Shown here in pieces: positions 11,468 through 19,458 of a stretch of 52,534 nucleotides of DNA. The stretch comes from Gemmatimonadota bacterium (lineage in GTDB: Bacteria > Latescibacterota > UBA2968 > UBA8231). Every line of letters begins with the position of its first letter. Within the stretch, counting starts at the first letter, position 1. The position numbers and the translations under genes were made by a program. The DNA lies in NCBI GenBank assembly GCA_028875335.1, contig JAPPEF010000019.1, forward strand, positions 1 through 52,534. The letters are read 5' to 3'. The notes beneath the pieces were generated by a model, which did no database searches, was not told the origin of the DNA, and worked only from the letters and a program-made list of their open reading frames with translations.

Positions 11468-12852
11468 AATTTCAGCCGGACCTCGAATCCTTGATACAGC
11501 CGGATACTGTTGTCGCTATCTCTACGCCACGGGGGGAGGGGGGGATCGGGATAGTGCGTTTGAGTGGGCCTGCCGCTCTATCTATTAGCCAGCAGATTTT
11601 TCGCTCCCGTCCACCGCTCGGCAAGCGAGTCCGATACGTCGAATACGGGCGTATATGGGCTGGTGGTCGAGCAATCGACACGGGCGTCGCTTGGGTCTTT
11701 GCTGCGCCGCACTCTTATACCGGTGAAGATACCGTAGAGATTAGTTGCCACGGCAGCATGGTCGTATTAGAGTCCGTCGTCGAGGAAGCGCTTCGCTTAG
11801 GGGCCGTCGCCGCTGCTCCAGGAGAGTTTACTCGTCGAGCGTTTCTCAATGGCCGATTGGACTTATTAGAAGCTGAGGCTGTAATTGACCTCATCCAGGC
11901 TAGCTCTAAAGCGCATCTTGATAGTGCCTATGGTTTGGCCAGTGGCCGTCTATCTAAGATGGTAAAAGAGCTTAAGAGTCAGTTGGTTAAGATGCTATCA
12001 TTGCTTGAGATAGGGCTCGATTTTTCCGACGAAGACATCGATAGTATCGGGCGTCAAGAAATACATACCGCACTGCGCAAGGTGGTTGAGTCCTCTTTGC
12101 GGCTTGCCGAAACGTTCGAGGGAACAAGGCGTCGTCAAGAGGGGTATTTAGTCGTGCTCATCGGGCGTCCCAACGTAGGTAAATCCACGTTGCTCAACGT
12201 GTTGCTCGGTGAAGATCGGGCGATAGTTACTCCCGTACCAGGAACGACGCGAGATTTAGTAGAAGGTCGGACTACATGGGCAGGAGAGACGATTCGGCTA
12301 GTCGATACGGCTGGGATTAGGCAAAGCCATAACCCGATCGAAAAAGAGGGAATTGAACGAGCGTCTCAGGCGGTTGGGGAAGCCGACGTGGTTTTAGCGG
12401 TATTCGACAGTTCGACCGAGTCGTGTGATGACGATATAGCTGTGTTAGACCTGCTCCCGTCTGACAAGAAGTCAATTGCTGTCTTCAACAAGATTGATTT
12501 GCCGGGTACTAGGACTCGATTTAAGATAGAAGCACGGACCTCGGTAGCCATTGAAATATCAGCACTTAGGGAGTTTGGTATTGAAAAATTAAAGAGGGAA
12601 GTGGCGGCCCAATTGCCCCATAGGGCGGAAATAGACGGAATCGGGATCACCCGTCAACGCCATCAAGATTGCCTCTTGCAGGTAGCTAAATCCAGTGCTG
12701 TAGCAGAGGAGCTTATGAGATCCAGCCAGCCCGATGAGTGCGTCGTGGCCGAGCTTCAAGACGCCTTGAATGCCCTAGGTGAGATGTTGGGAGAGACGGT
12801 AGAAGAGGAAGTGCTCGATTCCATCTTCTCCCAATTTTGTATCGGCAAGTAA
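11464..12852 (+). CDS. mnmE: tRNA modification GTPase MnmE
   Basis: With MnmG it installs the aminomethyl/carboxymethylaminomethyl group at U34 of tRNA wobble positions. 462 residues. The N-terminal folate-binding domain includes DTVVAISTPRGEGGIGIVRLSG. The G domain has G1 GRPNVGKST, G2 PGTTRD, G3 DTAG and G4 NKID. The C-terminus ends in the catalytic CIGK motif. The start is TTG at 11464, overlapping yidC (TTGA); no upstream ATG exists. A parS site begins at the base after the stop codon. Confidence 0.98.
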   Translation: MKFQPDLESLIQPDTVVAISTPRGEGGIGIVRLSGPAALSISQQIFRSRPPLGKRVRYVEYGRIWAGGRAIDTGVAWVFAAPHSYTGEDTVEISCHGSMVVLESVVEEALRLGAVAAAPGEFTRRAFLNGRLDLLEAEAVIDLIQASSKAHLDSAYGLASGRLSKMVKELKSQLVKMLSLLEIGLDFSDEDIDSIGRQEIHTALRKVVESSLRLAETFEGTRRRQEGYLVVLIGRPNVGKSTLLNVLLGEDRAIVTPVPGTTRDLVEGRTTWAGETIRLVDTAGIRQSHNPIEKEGIERASQAVGEADVVLAVFDSSTESCDDDIAVLDLLPSDKKSIAVFNKIDLPGTRTRFKIEARTSVAIEISALREFGIEKLKREVAAQLPHRAEIDGIGITRQRHQDCLLQVAKSSAVAEELMRSSQPDECVVAELQDALNALGEMLGETVEEEVLDSIFSQFCIGK

Positions 12853-12868
12853 TGTTCCACGTGGAACA
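12853..12868. promoter_or_regulatory. parS centromere site 1
   Basis: TGTTCCACGTGGAACA is a perfect 16-bp palindrome and an exact fit to the ParB-binding parS consensus TGTTnCACGTGnAACA. It directly abuts the mnmE stop codon. ParB loading here would organise origin segregation. Confidence 0.88.
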
Positions 12869-12924
12869 CTTGAGTAGGCTTGATACGACTCGGAAAGTTT
12901 CGTGGGGCATGTTGATAAGTTTAA

Positions 12925-12940
12925 TGTTCCACGTGGAACA
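12925..12940. promoter_or_regulatory. parS centromere site 2
   Basis: Second perfect copy of TGTTCCACGTGGAACA, 72 bp after the first and just upstream of rsmG. Its presence argues that rsmG starts at the ATG at 12950 rather than at the in-frame GTG at 12902, which would make parS coding. Confidence 0.88.
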
Positions 12941-12949
12941 TATTTTGAT

Positions 12950-13555
12950 ATGGTAATTAAACTGCCATCTGATATTCGTGAAGACTTTGAGCGATTAAAA
13001 AGAAAAAGAGTGCAATCTCGTTCTTTTCAGGATGTCTGGCCTAAGTTGGAAATATATCTATACCTCTTAAGTCGGTGGTCGAGAAGAGTCAACCTTGTCT
13101 CTCGGCGAGATTTGTCCGTCGTAGCAACTAAACACTTGAGACAGGCGTTGACTATGCTCCCAGTTGTAATAAGTATCCCTCGTCGGCTGGTTATGGATAT
13201 AGGATCAGGAGCTGGATTTCCAGCCATTCCATTGAAGATCGCTCTTCCCGACTCATACTTTATTCTCGTCGAAAGCAGGAGGAAGCGGGCGCACTTCCTC
13301 AAGGAGGTTGTGCGATCTGTGGGGCTTGACCGCATAGAGGTTGTAAACGACCGGATAGAAAATCTGAGTCCCGTGGGAGCGGATTTGGTCACTGCGAGGG
13401 CGGTGGCGTCTCCAGATAAACTGCTTGATCTAGCACAAAGACATTTATCACCGCATGGTTGGATTCTTTCAACACTTGGAAAAGATGCTGCCCATTCGGA
13501 GTTGTTGGCATGGAAGACAGATCGAGTGGGGAGTACATCGGGGCTATTGCACTAA
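12950..13555 (+). CDS. rsmG: 16S rRNA (guanine-N7) methyltransferase RsmG
   Basis: SAM-dependent methyltransferase for G527 of 16S rRNA (E. coli numbering), also called GidB. About 201 residues from ATG 12950. The SAM motif is MDIGSGAGFPAIPLKIALPD, followed by ESRRKRAHFLKEV and DLVTARAVASPDKLL. The C-terminus ends at GSTSGLLH, roughly 20 residues before the final strands usually seen (an RLVVIRK-like end), so it is either naturally short or shifted near the end. The mnmE-rsmG order is conserved in many bacteria, but parA and parB, which often follow, are not here. Confidence 0.92.
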   Translation: MVIKLPSDIREDFERLKRKRVQSRSFQDVWPKLEIYLYLLSRWSRRVNLVSRRDLSVVATKHLRQALTMLPVVISIPRRLVMDIGSGAGFPAIPLKIALPDSYFILVESRRKRAHFLKEVVRSVGLDRIEVVNDRIENLSPVGADLVTARAVASPDKLLDLAQRHLSPHGWILSTLGKDAAHSELLAWKTDRVGSTSGLLH

Positions 13556-13898
13556 TTGCTAGCGTTGATAGGCCAGCAGGACCTTATAAGCCCAAATAAT
13601 CGGGCGTTCCGAGTGTAGTTTTACCCATACTTATCCACACTGAAAAGCAAAAGAACTACGGAGTTTAGGCACTTTGGAGGACTTATATGTCTAATTTTAT
13701 CCAATAGATAGGCTATGATTTAGCGAAGTATTGGGTAGAGTCGATAAGGCATAATGTGGAAAACTTGTTCTTAGGAAAGTGGAAAACTATACGGTAAATC
13801 CTTTGGAAGAAAGGAAGAAAACAAGTATATTTTTAACTTAGTTTCCGGGGACACAGGGTTTCAATGGCCACCTAAGCGCCTACAAAATAGGTTATTTT
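13556..13898. other. Gene-free 343-bp gap with a second group of DnaA-box-like sites
   Basis: No coding frame is supported here. It holds a perfect DnaA box TTATCCACA (13631-13639), a one-mismatch TGTGGAAAA (13755-13763), a two-mismatch TTATCCAAT (13697-13705) and a 10-bp direct repeat GTGGAAAACT at 13756-13765 and 13779-13788 (23-bp period). The same 10-mer occurs inverted in the dnaA-dnaN gap at 7430-7439. The stretch is AT-rich. It could be a second part of the origin or a DnaA-regulated promoter region. Confidence 0.5.
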
Positions 13899-14516
13899 TT
13901 GCTAGATAAATATCTAAAAAAGTGGTGTCTGGTCATTCTTAGACCGTTGGCACATTTGTTTATTCGTTTGGGTTTCAGGCCCGATTGGCTAACGCTGATG
14001 GGACTAGTTTTGAACGTGGGGGCAACCGCGGCTTTTGCCAAGGGTTATTTACAATGGGGAGCTCTCATTATGATGGTTGCGGGTCTCTGCGACATCCTAG
14101 ATGGACAAGTTGCAAGAGAAGGCCACAAGGAAACCAAATTTGGAGCCCTATTGGATTCGACTACAGATAGGTACTCTGAGATATTTATTTATTTTGGAAT
14201 CGGTGCGTATTTGATTGGCCGCGATGAGTGGATTCCCTCAGGGATCCTCTTTTTTGCAATTACTGGTTCGCTGATGGTTAGTTATGTAAGGGCTCGTGCA
14301 GAGGGGCTGGGCGAGGACTGCAAGGTGGGCTTCATGCAGCGTCCTGAACGTCTAACTGCCTTGGCTGTGGGGTGTCTGATAGGCCATCAAGGTTTGGTTT
14401 TTGTGCTGGTTTTATTGGCCGTTACGACCAACTATACTGTTGTTGAGCGCCTCGCTCATATCCGCAACAGGCTGAAATCTGGTCCCAATTCACCCGCCTC
14501 AGTCCAGCAGTCCTGA
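13899..14516 (+). CDS. CDP-alcohol phosphatidyltransferase family protein
   Basis: Integral membrane enzyme that joins a CDP-activated lipid to an alcohol head group. 205 residues. The complete signature D-x2-DG-x2-AR-x8-G-x3-D-x3-D is present in DILDGQVAREGHKETKFGAL and the following LDSTTD. About five to six hydrophobic segments surround it. The head group (inositol phosphate, glycerol phosphate, serine) cannot be told from sequence. The length and the N-terminal LGFRPDWLTLMG resemble phosphatidylinositol-phosphate or archaetidyl-type synthases. The start is TTG at 13899; no ATG precedes the conserved region. tmk follows after 21 bp. Confidence 0.88.
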   Translation: MLDKYLKKWCLVILRPLAHLFIRLGFRPDWLTLMGLVLNVGATAAFAKGYLQWGALIMMVAGLCDILDGQVAREGHKETKFGALLDSTTDRYSEIFIYFGIGAYLIGRDEWIPSGILFFAITGSLMVSYVRARAEGLGEDCKVGFMQRPERLTALAVGCLIGHQGLVFVLVLLAVTTNYTVVERLAHIRNRLKSGPNSPASVQQS

Positions 14517-14537
14517 CAAGGGGCTGATGGGGCTTTC

Positions 14538-15239
14538 TTGCGCTCTCCTGCCGTCGTGTCCCGGGGTCATTTCATCGTTTTTGAAGGAGTTGATGGCAGT
14601 GGAACTACAACCCAATCCCGCCTGCTGGCGTCGCATTTAAGGGAAGCAGGCCTTCCGGTTATACTTACCAGAGAGCCAGGCGGGACGCCGATAGGAGAAA
14701 GGATTCGCCGTCTCGTTCTCGACAAAAAACAGGAGGCGATCTCCCATGTGGCGGAGCTTTTACTCTATGGAGCTGATCGTGCACAGCACGTAGAAGAGGT
14801 AATTCAACCATCGCTAGATCAAGGGAAGGTAGTTATTTGTGATCGCTATACCGCATCATCGCTAGCCTATCAGGGTTATGGGCGGGGCTTGAATCTAAAA
14901 ATGGTTGAGCAAGTCAATAGTTTGGCAGTAGGGGAATGCTTGCCGGAACTGACAGTATACTTGGACTTACCCGTAGAAGTAACTTGGGCGCGGATAGATC
15001 GACAGGGGGATTTATTCAGACAGGGAGATTCATTCTCTCCCCGCGCTGAGGATCGCTTGGAGGAAGCAGGAGGAGAGCAACTCCAAAGGAAAGTCGCCGA
15101 GGGCTACAAAAAGATCGCCAAAAAATACCACCAGACATCCTTGGTTTTTGACGCACAACTCGGAATAGACCAACTGGCCAAAGAGATTCGGAACGCACTC
15201 CGCGAGCGGTTACAGTGGTTTCCTGAGGAGAAAAAGTAA
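14538..15239 (+). CDS. tmk: Thymidylate kinase
   Basis: Phosphorylates dTMP to dTDP. 233 residues. The P-loop reads EGVDGSGTTTQ, so the usual Lys of GxxxxGK[ST] is Thr. DRYTASSLAYQGYGRG (the DRY motif) and LDLPVEVTWARI follow, with a LID region rich in Arg/Gln/Asp. The start is TTG at 14538 with GGGG upstream (GTG 14556 is an alternative). The stop is followed two bases later by the protease gene, suggesting cotranscription. Confidence 0.95.
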   Translation: MRSPAVVSRGHFIVFEGVDGSGTTTQSRLLASHLREAGLPVILTREPGGTPIGERIRRLVLDKKQEAISHVAELLLYGADRAQHVEEVIQPSLDQGKVVICDRYTASSLAYQGYGRGLNLKMVEQVNSLAVGECLPELTVYLDLPVEVTWARIDRQGDLFRQGDSFSPRAEDRLEEAGGEQLQRKVAEGYKKIAKKYHQTSLVFDAQLGIDQLAKEIRNALRERLQWFPEEKK

Positions 15240-15241
15240 TT

Positions 15242-17110
15242 ATGCGGCACATCCTAATAGGATTGATTTTTTTGATTGCAAGTGGGGGCGTAGTCCATGC
15301 TGCGACTACAGAGGACCCATATGCTGAGGTAAATGCCAGTTGGGAGCGTTTCGGGGCTGTGTATTCGCGCATTCTGGAAAATTACTACTCCAGTCTGGAC
15401 CAAGGGGAAATCATGAGCGCGGCCATCGAGGGCATGCTCGGTCAACTGGATCCATATAGCGAGTACTACGACGAGGAAGGTTTGCGCCAGTTGCGCCAGG
15501 ACACGACAGGCAAGTTCACAGGATTGGGGATTACGGTTGCCATAAAAGATCGTTTCCCCGTGGTAATTTCCCCCATTGAAGATACCCCTGCCTTTCGGGC
15601 GGGGCTGAGACCGGGGGACTTGATCGTCTCCATCGAAGGCAAAAGTACCTTGGATATGCAGCTTGAGTCTGTGGTCAATGAGCTGCGCGGGGCCCCTGGC
15701 ACCAAGGTCGCAATCTCGGTCGCCACCCACTTGGGAGCAACGCCGCGCGAAGTTGAAATTCAACGGGAAGATATCAGGATTAAAAGCGTTGTGCTAGTAG
15801 AGGAGTTCGAAGACAAAATCGGTTATATAAGCATGCGCCGGACGCGTTTTTCCGAGCATACCTCTAGTGAAGTGGAAGAGGCGATAAAGAGCCTTCCTCA
15901 GGTTGAAGGGCTAATTTTAGATCTGCGCGGAAATCCAGGGGGCTTGTTTAGTCAAGCCACCCAAGTTGCGGATTTGTTCTTACCCCAAGGGGCACCGATC
16001 GTTGAGATTAAGGAACGCGAAGGGCGAAGAGAAGAAGTCAAGTATGCCCACCGTCACTCTATTGCGCGAGATATACCCTTGGTCGTTATGATTGACGAAG
16101 GGAGCGCCAGTGCGTCCGAAATCGTTGCTGGTGCCATCCAAGACAACGACCGAGGCGTAATTGTCGGAGCGGCATCCTTTGGCAAGGGTTCAGTACAGAC
16201 CATATTCGACCTACAGACCGCATTCGATTTGCGCGAAGAGACATCTAGTGCTTTGAAGCTGACGACGGCACTATACTACGCGCCAAGTGGGCGTAGCATC
16301 CATCGCGAACAGGAGATAGCTAAGCCAGTGCATCGCGTCCTGTTCGGCGACAGGGAACTGCCGCATCAGTTGGTGATGGACCTTATTTTGCGTTCAGAGA
16401 GTAGGGCTAAGGCCCTTTCTGCGCTCCAATCCCATTTTGATATGAATTCTGAGGCCGCAGAGAGCATTCTCTTAATCCGTTTGGGCGATTTAGCGGGTAA
16501 ATCGGAGATGGGAGCGGCTGGGTTGCCGGATAGTATTTCAAACCGAACGTATTATACCCAGCGCGGTCGCAAGGTCTTCGGCGGCGGTGGTATTAGGCCA
16601 GACATTAGTGTCAAGTCGGAACCGTTTCCTCCCTATATACAAGAATTAGAGCGGCGTCGGCTCTTTTTCGACTTTGTCATAGATTATGTATCGGCCGACT
16701 CGTCTTGGGCCGAGGAACATCCAGACCTGACCGTCAGCGATGAGATGGTCGAGGGCTTTATGGAGTTCGTCCGCACTAAAGACAGAAGTCTGCATCAAGG
16801 CCAAGAAGGGATGAGTCAAATAGCAGACCTTGAGGATTTGGCGAAGGAAATGGATTGGGATGAGACGGCGCAGGAGTCGATTCACCAGCTACGAGCAGCG
16901 GTGACGCAGGAGTGGGAGCGGCGGTATAGCAGCAAGTTAGAGCCTTATATAAAGAGTGCCTTACGTCGAGAACTGATCTTGCGCTTCTGGGGGAGGAAAG
17001 CCCAACTGCTCGAAGAATTGCAGCGGGATGTACAGCTAGCGAAGGCTATAGAGGTCCTCGCGGACCAAGACCAGTATTTGGGGGTGTTGGCCGTGGAGGA
17101 AGCTAAGTGA
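15242..17110 (+). CDS. S41 family C-terminal processing peptidase (Ctp/Prc)
   Basis: Periplasmic tail-specific serine protease. 622 residues. A signal peptide (about residues 1-20, LIGLIFLIASGGVVHA) is followed by a helical N-terminal part and a PDZ domain around residues 95-175 with GLGITV and LRPGDLIVSIEG. The catalytic core has LILDLRGNPGG, GSASASE (nucleophile most likely S290) and FGKGSVQ (K315), with the 25-residue Ser-Lys spacing typical of the family. A long C-terminal helical extension (about residues 465-622) of unknown role follows. Confidence 0.94.
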   Translation: MRHILIGLIFLIASGGVVHAATTEDPYAEVNASWERFGAVYSRILENYYSSLDQGEIMSAAIEGMLGQLDPYSEYYDEEGLRQLRQDTTGKFTGLGITVAIKDRFPVVISPIEDTPAFRAGLRPGDLIVSIEGKSTLDMQLESVVNELRGAPGTKVAISVATHLGATPREVEIQREDIRIKSVVLVEEFEDKIGYISMRRTRFSEHTSSEVEEAIKSLPQVEGLILDLRGNPGGLFSQATQVADLFLPQGAPIVEIKEREGRREEVKYAHRHSIARDIPLVVMIDEGSASASEIVAGAIQDNDRGVIVGAASFGKGSVQTIFDLQTAFDLREETSSALKLTTALYYAPSGRSIHREQEIAKPVHRVLFGDRELPHQLVMDLILRSESRAKALSALQSHFDMNSEAAESILLIRLGDLAGKSEMGAAGLPDSISNRTYYTQRGRKVFGGGGIRPDISVKSEPFPPYIQELERRRLFFDFVIDYVSADSSWAEEHPDLTVSDEMVEGFMEFVRTKDRSLHQGQEGMSQIADLEDLAKEMDWDETAQESIHQLRAAVTQEWERRYSSKLEPYIKSALRRELILRFWGRKAQLLEELQRDVQLAKAIEVLADQDQYLGVLAVEEAK

Positions 17111-17132
17111 ACGCCGCTAAACAAGGCGTTCA
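17108..17132 (+). terminator. Hairpin overlapping the protease stop codon
   Basis: TGAACGCC (17108-17115) pairs perfectly with GGCGTTCA (17125-17132) across a 9-nt loop. Only a short, interrupted T run follows, so it is a weak intrinsic terminator or an RNA-stabilising hairpin between the protease and RNase G genes. Confidence 0.35.
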
Positions 17133-17179
17133 AATCGTTTATACTTTAATATTATGACTACCAAGTGTGAGGACAGATC

Positions 17180-18703
17180 GTGCAAACAGAGATTTTTATT
17201 AACCAAGGCATTCACGAATCCCGTATTGCCATCTTGGAAGAGGGACGTCTAGCTGAAGTATGGGTCGAAAGGCCCGAAAATGAGCGGACAGTAGGAGACA
17301 TATACAAAGGAGTTGTATCGGCCGTTTTGCCCGGGCTACAGGCCGCATTTGTCGAGATTGGCCAAGACCGCACTGCGTTCCTCCAGGTGCGAGATATGAT
17401 GGAAGCAGACAGAGACGAGACCGATGGAGCGCGTAACGGGCGCCGCTCTCGCCATCGCGGTTATCCTTCTATTCAAGACCTGATCAAGAAGGGCGAAGAG
17501 GTGTTGGTGCAGGTCACCAAAGAGCCCATCGGCACTAAAGGTGCCCGTGTGACAACCCAGTTATCGCTTCCGGGCCGCTTTATGGTGCTGGTTCCGGGCG
17601 GTAACTGGGTTGGCGTCTCCCGCAAGATCACCAGTCGGAACGAACGCAAGAGACTGAGAGACCTGGTGTTCAAGATCAAACCCGACGGCTACTCAGTAAT
17701 CGTGCGCACCGAAGGACAGAATCAGAGCGACCGCGAGTTCAAGCGCGATATGAAGCAGTTGGTGAAAAACTACGAACGCCTGATCAAGACGAGCAGGAAG
17801 GTCGAAGCTCCGGCCTTAGTGTACAAGGAAATGGGCATGACCTCCAGCGTAATACGCGACCTGTTCACCGACAATGTGGAACGGCTGGTCGTCGATAGCA
17901 AAGAGTTGTACAAGGAGATCTCCGCTTATTTGCGCCAAGTTTCACCTGAATTGCGCCAGAGGGTTGAGTTTTACCGGGACCGTCGTCCCATTTTCGATGC
18001 CTTCAACATTGAGGAGGATATCGATAAGGCGACCAACCGCACAGTGTGGTTGCGGCGAGGCGGAGCCTTGGTCATAGACTACGCCGAGGCGGGGACCTTT
18101 ATCGACGTGAATTCGGCCCGTTACCTAGGCTCGGACGATCAGGAGGAAAACAACCTTAATACCAATCTGAAGGCCGCCCGTGAGATTGCTCGCCAGCTCA
18201 AGCTCCGCGACATTGGTGGAATTATCGTCATTGACTTCATCGATATGAACGAGGAGCGCAACCGCAAAAAGGTCGTTGACTGCTTGGTCGAGGAGTTCAA
18301 ACGGGATCGGGCGAAGGTTTCCATTAGCCCGAACATCAGCGAGTTCGGCCTAGTCGAAATGACTCGCCAGCGCGTCCGTCCAAACCTTTTGCACACTCAC
18401 AGCGAACCTTGTCCCATTTGCAGTGGCACGGGCCGGATTATGGGGCCAGACACAACCCTGACTTGGATTGAGCGTTGGCTTCAGCGTTCCTATGCTGCCA
18501 CCCGCGAGAGGCGCTACGTGTTAAAGGTCCATCCCGATGTGGCCACCTATATGCTGGAAAACCGCGAGGAACGGCTCAAGTCGTTGCGCAAGGCGACCAA
18601 AGCTCGCCTCCAAATTGAGACCGATTCCACTTTGGGGCCCCAAGACTACCGCTTCTTCTCAACCAAACGCAGCCTAGATGTAACGGCCGAGTTTCGGATT
18701 TGA
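17180..18703 (+). CDS. rng: Ribonuclease G/E family endoribonuclease
   Basis: Endonuclease for rRNA maturation and mRNA decay. 507 residues, the size of RNase G and lacking the long RNase E scaffold. An S1 domain (about residues 37-125) carries an Arg-rich insertion (NGRRSRHRG). The catalytic aspartates fall in FIDVNS (D309) and IVIDFIDM (D352), 43 apart as in E. coli RNase E. The Zn-link CPICSGTGR is near residue 412. The start is GTG at 17180 with GAGGA upstream. Placement before rplU-rpmA is common in bacteria. Confidence 0.95.
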   Translation: MQTEIFINQGIHESRIAILEEGRLAEVWVERPENERTVGDIYKGVVSAVLPGLQAAFVEIGQDRTAFLQVRDMMEADRDETDGARNGRRSRHRGYPSIQDLIKKGEEVLVQVTKEPIGTKGARVTTQLSLPGRFMVLVPGGNWVGVSRKITSRNERKRLRDLVFKIKPDGYSVIVRTEGQNQSDREFKRDMKQLVKNYERLIKTSRKVEAPALVYKEMGMTSSVIRDLFTDNVERLVVDSKELYKEISAYLRQVSPELRQRVEFYRDRRPIFDAFNIEEDIDKATNRTVWLRRGGALVIDYAEAGTFIDVNSARYLGSDDQEENNLNTNLKAAREIARQLKLRDIGGIIVIDFIDMNEERNRKKVVDCLVEEFKRDRAKVSISPNISEFGLVEMTRQRVRPNLLHTHSEPCPICSGTGRIMGPDTTLTWIERWLQRSYAATRERRYVLKVHPDVATYMLENREERLKSLRKATKARLQIETDSTLGPQDYRFFSTKRSLDVTAEFRI

Positions 18704-18718
18704 CAGAAAAAACTCCGG

Positions 18719-18758
18719 CCTATATTTTTATAGGTTCCTCGGTTAATTGCGAGGAGCC
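18719..18758 (+). promoter_or_regulatory. Two overlapping hairpins in the rplU leader
   Basis: Hairpin A pairs CCTATA (18719-18724) with TATAGG (18729-18734). Hairpin B pairs GGTTCCTCG (18733-18741) with CGAGGAGCC (18750-18758), with one wobble. They share G18733-G18734, so full pairing of both is mutually exclusive. They lie 20 nt before rplU and could be an autogenous control site or a terminator of rng. No T run follows. Confidence 0.4.
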
Positions 18759-18778
18759 TTAGCTTAGGAGCGCAATTT

Positions 18779-19096
18779 ATGTATGCAGTTGTCAATATCG
18801 CCGGCCATCAGGTCAAAGTCGACAAGGGTCAGAGCCTGCGCGTACCCCGGCTTCAGGCTGAAGAGGGTAGCACTCAGGAATTTACCGACGTACTGCTAGT
18901 TTCCGGCGACGACGAGACTAAGGTTGGCAGCCCTACGATCGAGGGAGCCAGTGTTTCGGCGACAATCGTCGGCCACGGCCGCGGCGACAAGATCGTCGTT
19001 TTCAAGAAGAAGCGGCGCAAAAAATACCGGCGGCGCACTGGCCACCGCCAGGATTACACCGAGATTCGGGTTGAAGAGATCGTTCTCCCGAACTGA
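18779..19096 (+). CDS. rplU: Ribosomal protein bL21
   Basis: 105-residue large-subunit protein. It starts [18 protein letters not shown] and has the conserved [26 protein letters not shown] near the C-terminus. The start ATG has an AGGAG site 10 nt upstream. It is followed 19 bp later by rpmA, the usual rplU-rpmA pair. Confidence 0.98.
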   Translation: MYAVVNIAGHQVKVDKGQSLRVPRLQAEEGSTQEFTDVLLVSGDDETKVGSPTIEGASVSATIVGHGRGDKIVVFKKKRRKKYRRRTGHRQDYTEIRVEEIVLPN

Positions 19097-19115
19097 GTGC
19101 GAAAGGCTAGGTATT

Positions 19116-19370
19116 ATGGCTCATAAAAAGGGCGTCGGCAGTTCTAAGAATGGACGCGATAGCAATGCCCAGCGTCTAGGTGTCAAACGCTTTGGCGGAG
19201 AGAAGGTCAGCGCGGGCTCAATCATCATACGGCAACGCGGTACGCGCATCCATCCGGGCGTCAACGTCAAGAAAGGCGGAGACGATACGCTCTTCGCTAC
19301 GATTGACGGGCAGGTGAAGTTTGAGGCTTTTGGCAAGAAGGGCAAACGGGTGAGCGTCTACGCCGCTTAG
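19116..19370 (+). CDS. rpmA: Ribosomal protein bL27
   Basis: 84 residues, [31 protein letters not shown]..., the conserved L27 N-terminus that reaches the peptidyl-transferase centre. The N-terminus starts directly with MAHKK, so no Firmicute-type cleavable leader is present. An intrinsic terminator follows. obgE, which often comes next, is absent. Confidence 0.98.
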   Translation: MAHKKGVGSSKNGRDSNAQRLGVKRFGGEKVSAGSIIIRQRGTRIHPGVNVKKGGDDTLFATIDGQVKFEAFGKKGKRVSVYAA

Positions 19371-19418
19371 GAAGATGCGTTAATAAGTCACAACGCGAAT
19401 AGCCCATAGTTGTTGAAG

Positions 19419-19452
19419 CAGGCTCTACCAGAATGGTTGGGCCTGTTTTTTT
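19419..19452 (+). terminator. Intrinsic terminator after rpmA
   Basis: A 12-bp stem with one mismatch, CAGGCTCTACCA (19419-19430) with TGGTTGGGCCTG (19434-19445), a GAA loop, then seven T (19446-19452). It ends the rplU-rpmA transcript just before the convergent epimerase gene. Confidence 0.85.
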
Positions 19453-19458
19453 GACTTC

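Noticed and set aside
12902..12949. GTG start extending RsmG by 16 residues
   Set aside because: The extension would translate the parS palindrome and adds nothing conserved.
15254..15763. 169-codon minus-strand frame within the Ctp protease gene
   Set aside because: Antisense shadow of a clearly real S41 protease; no conserved features.
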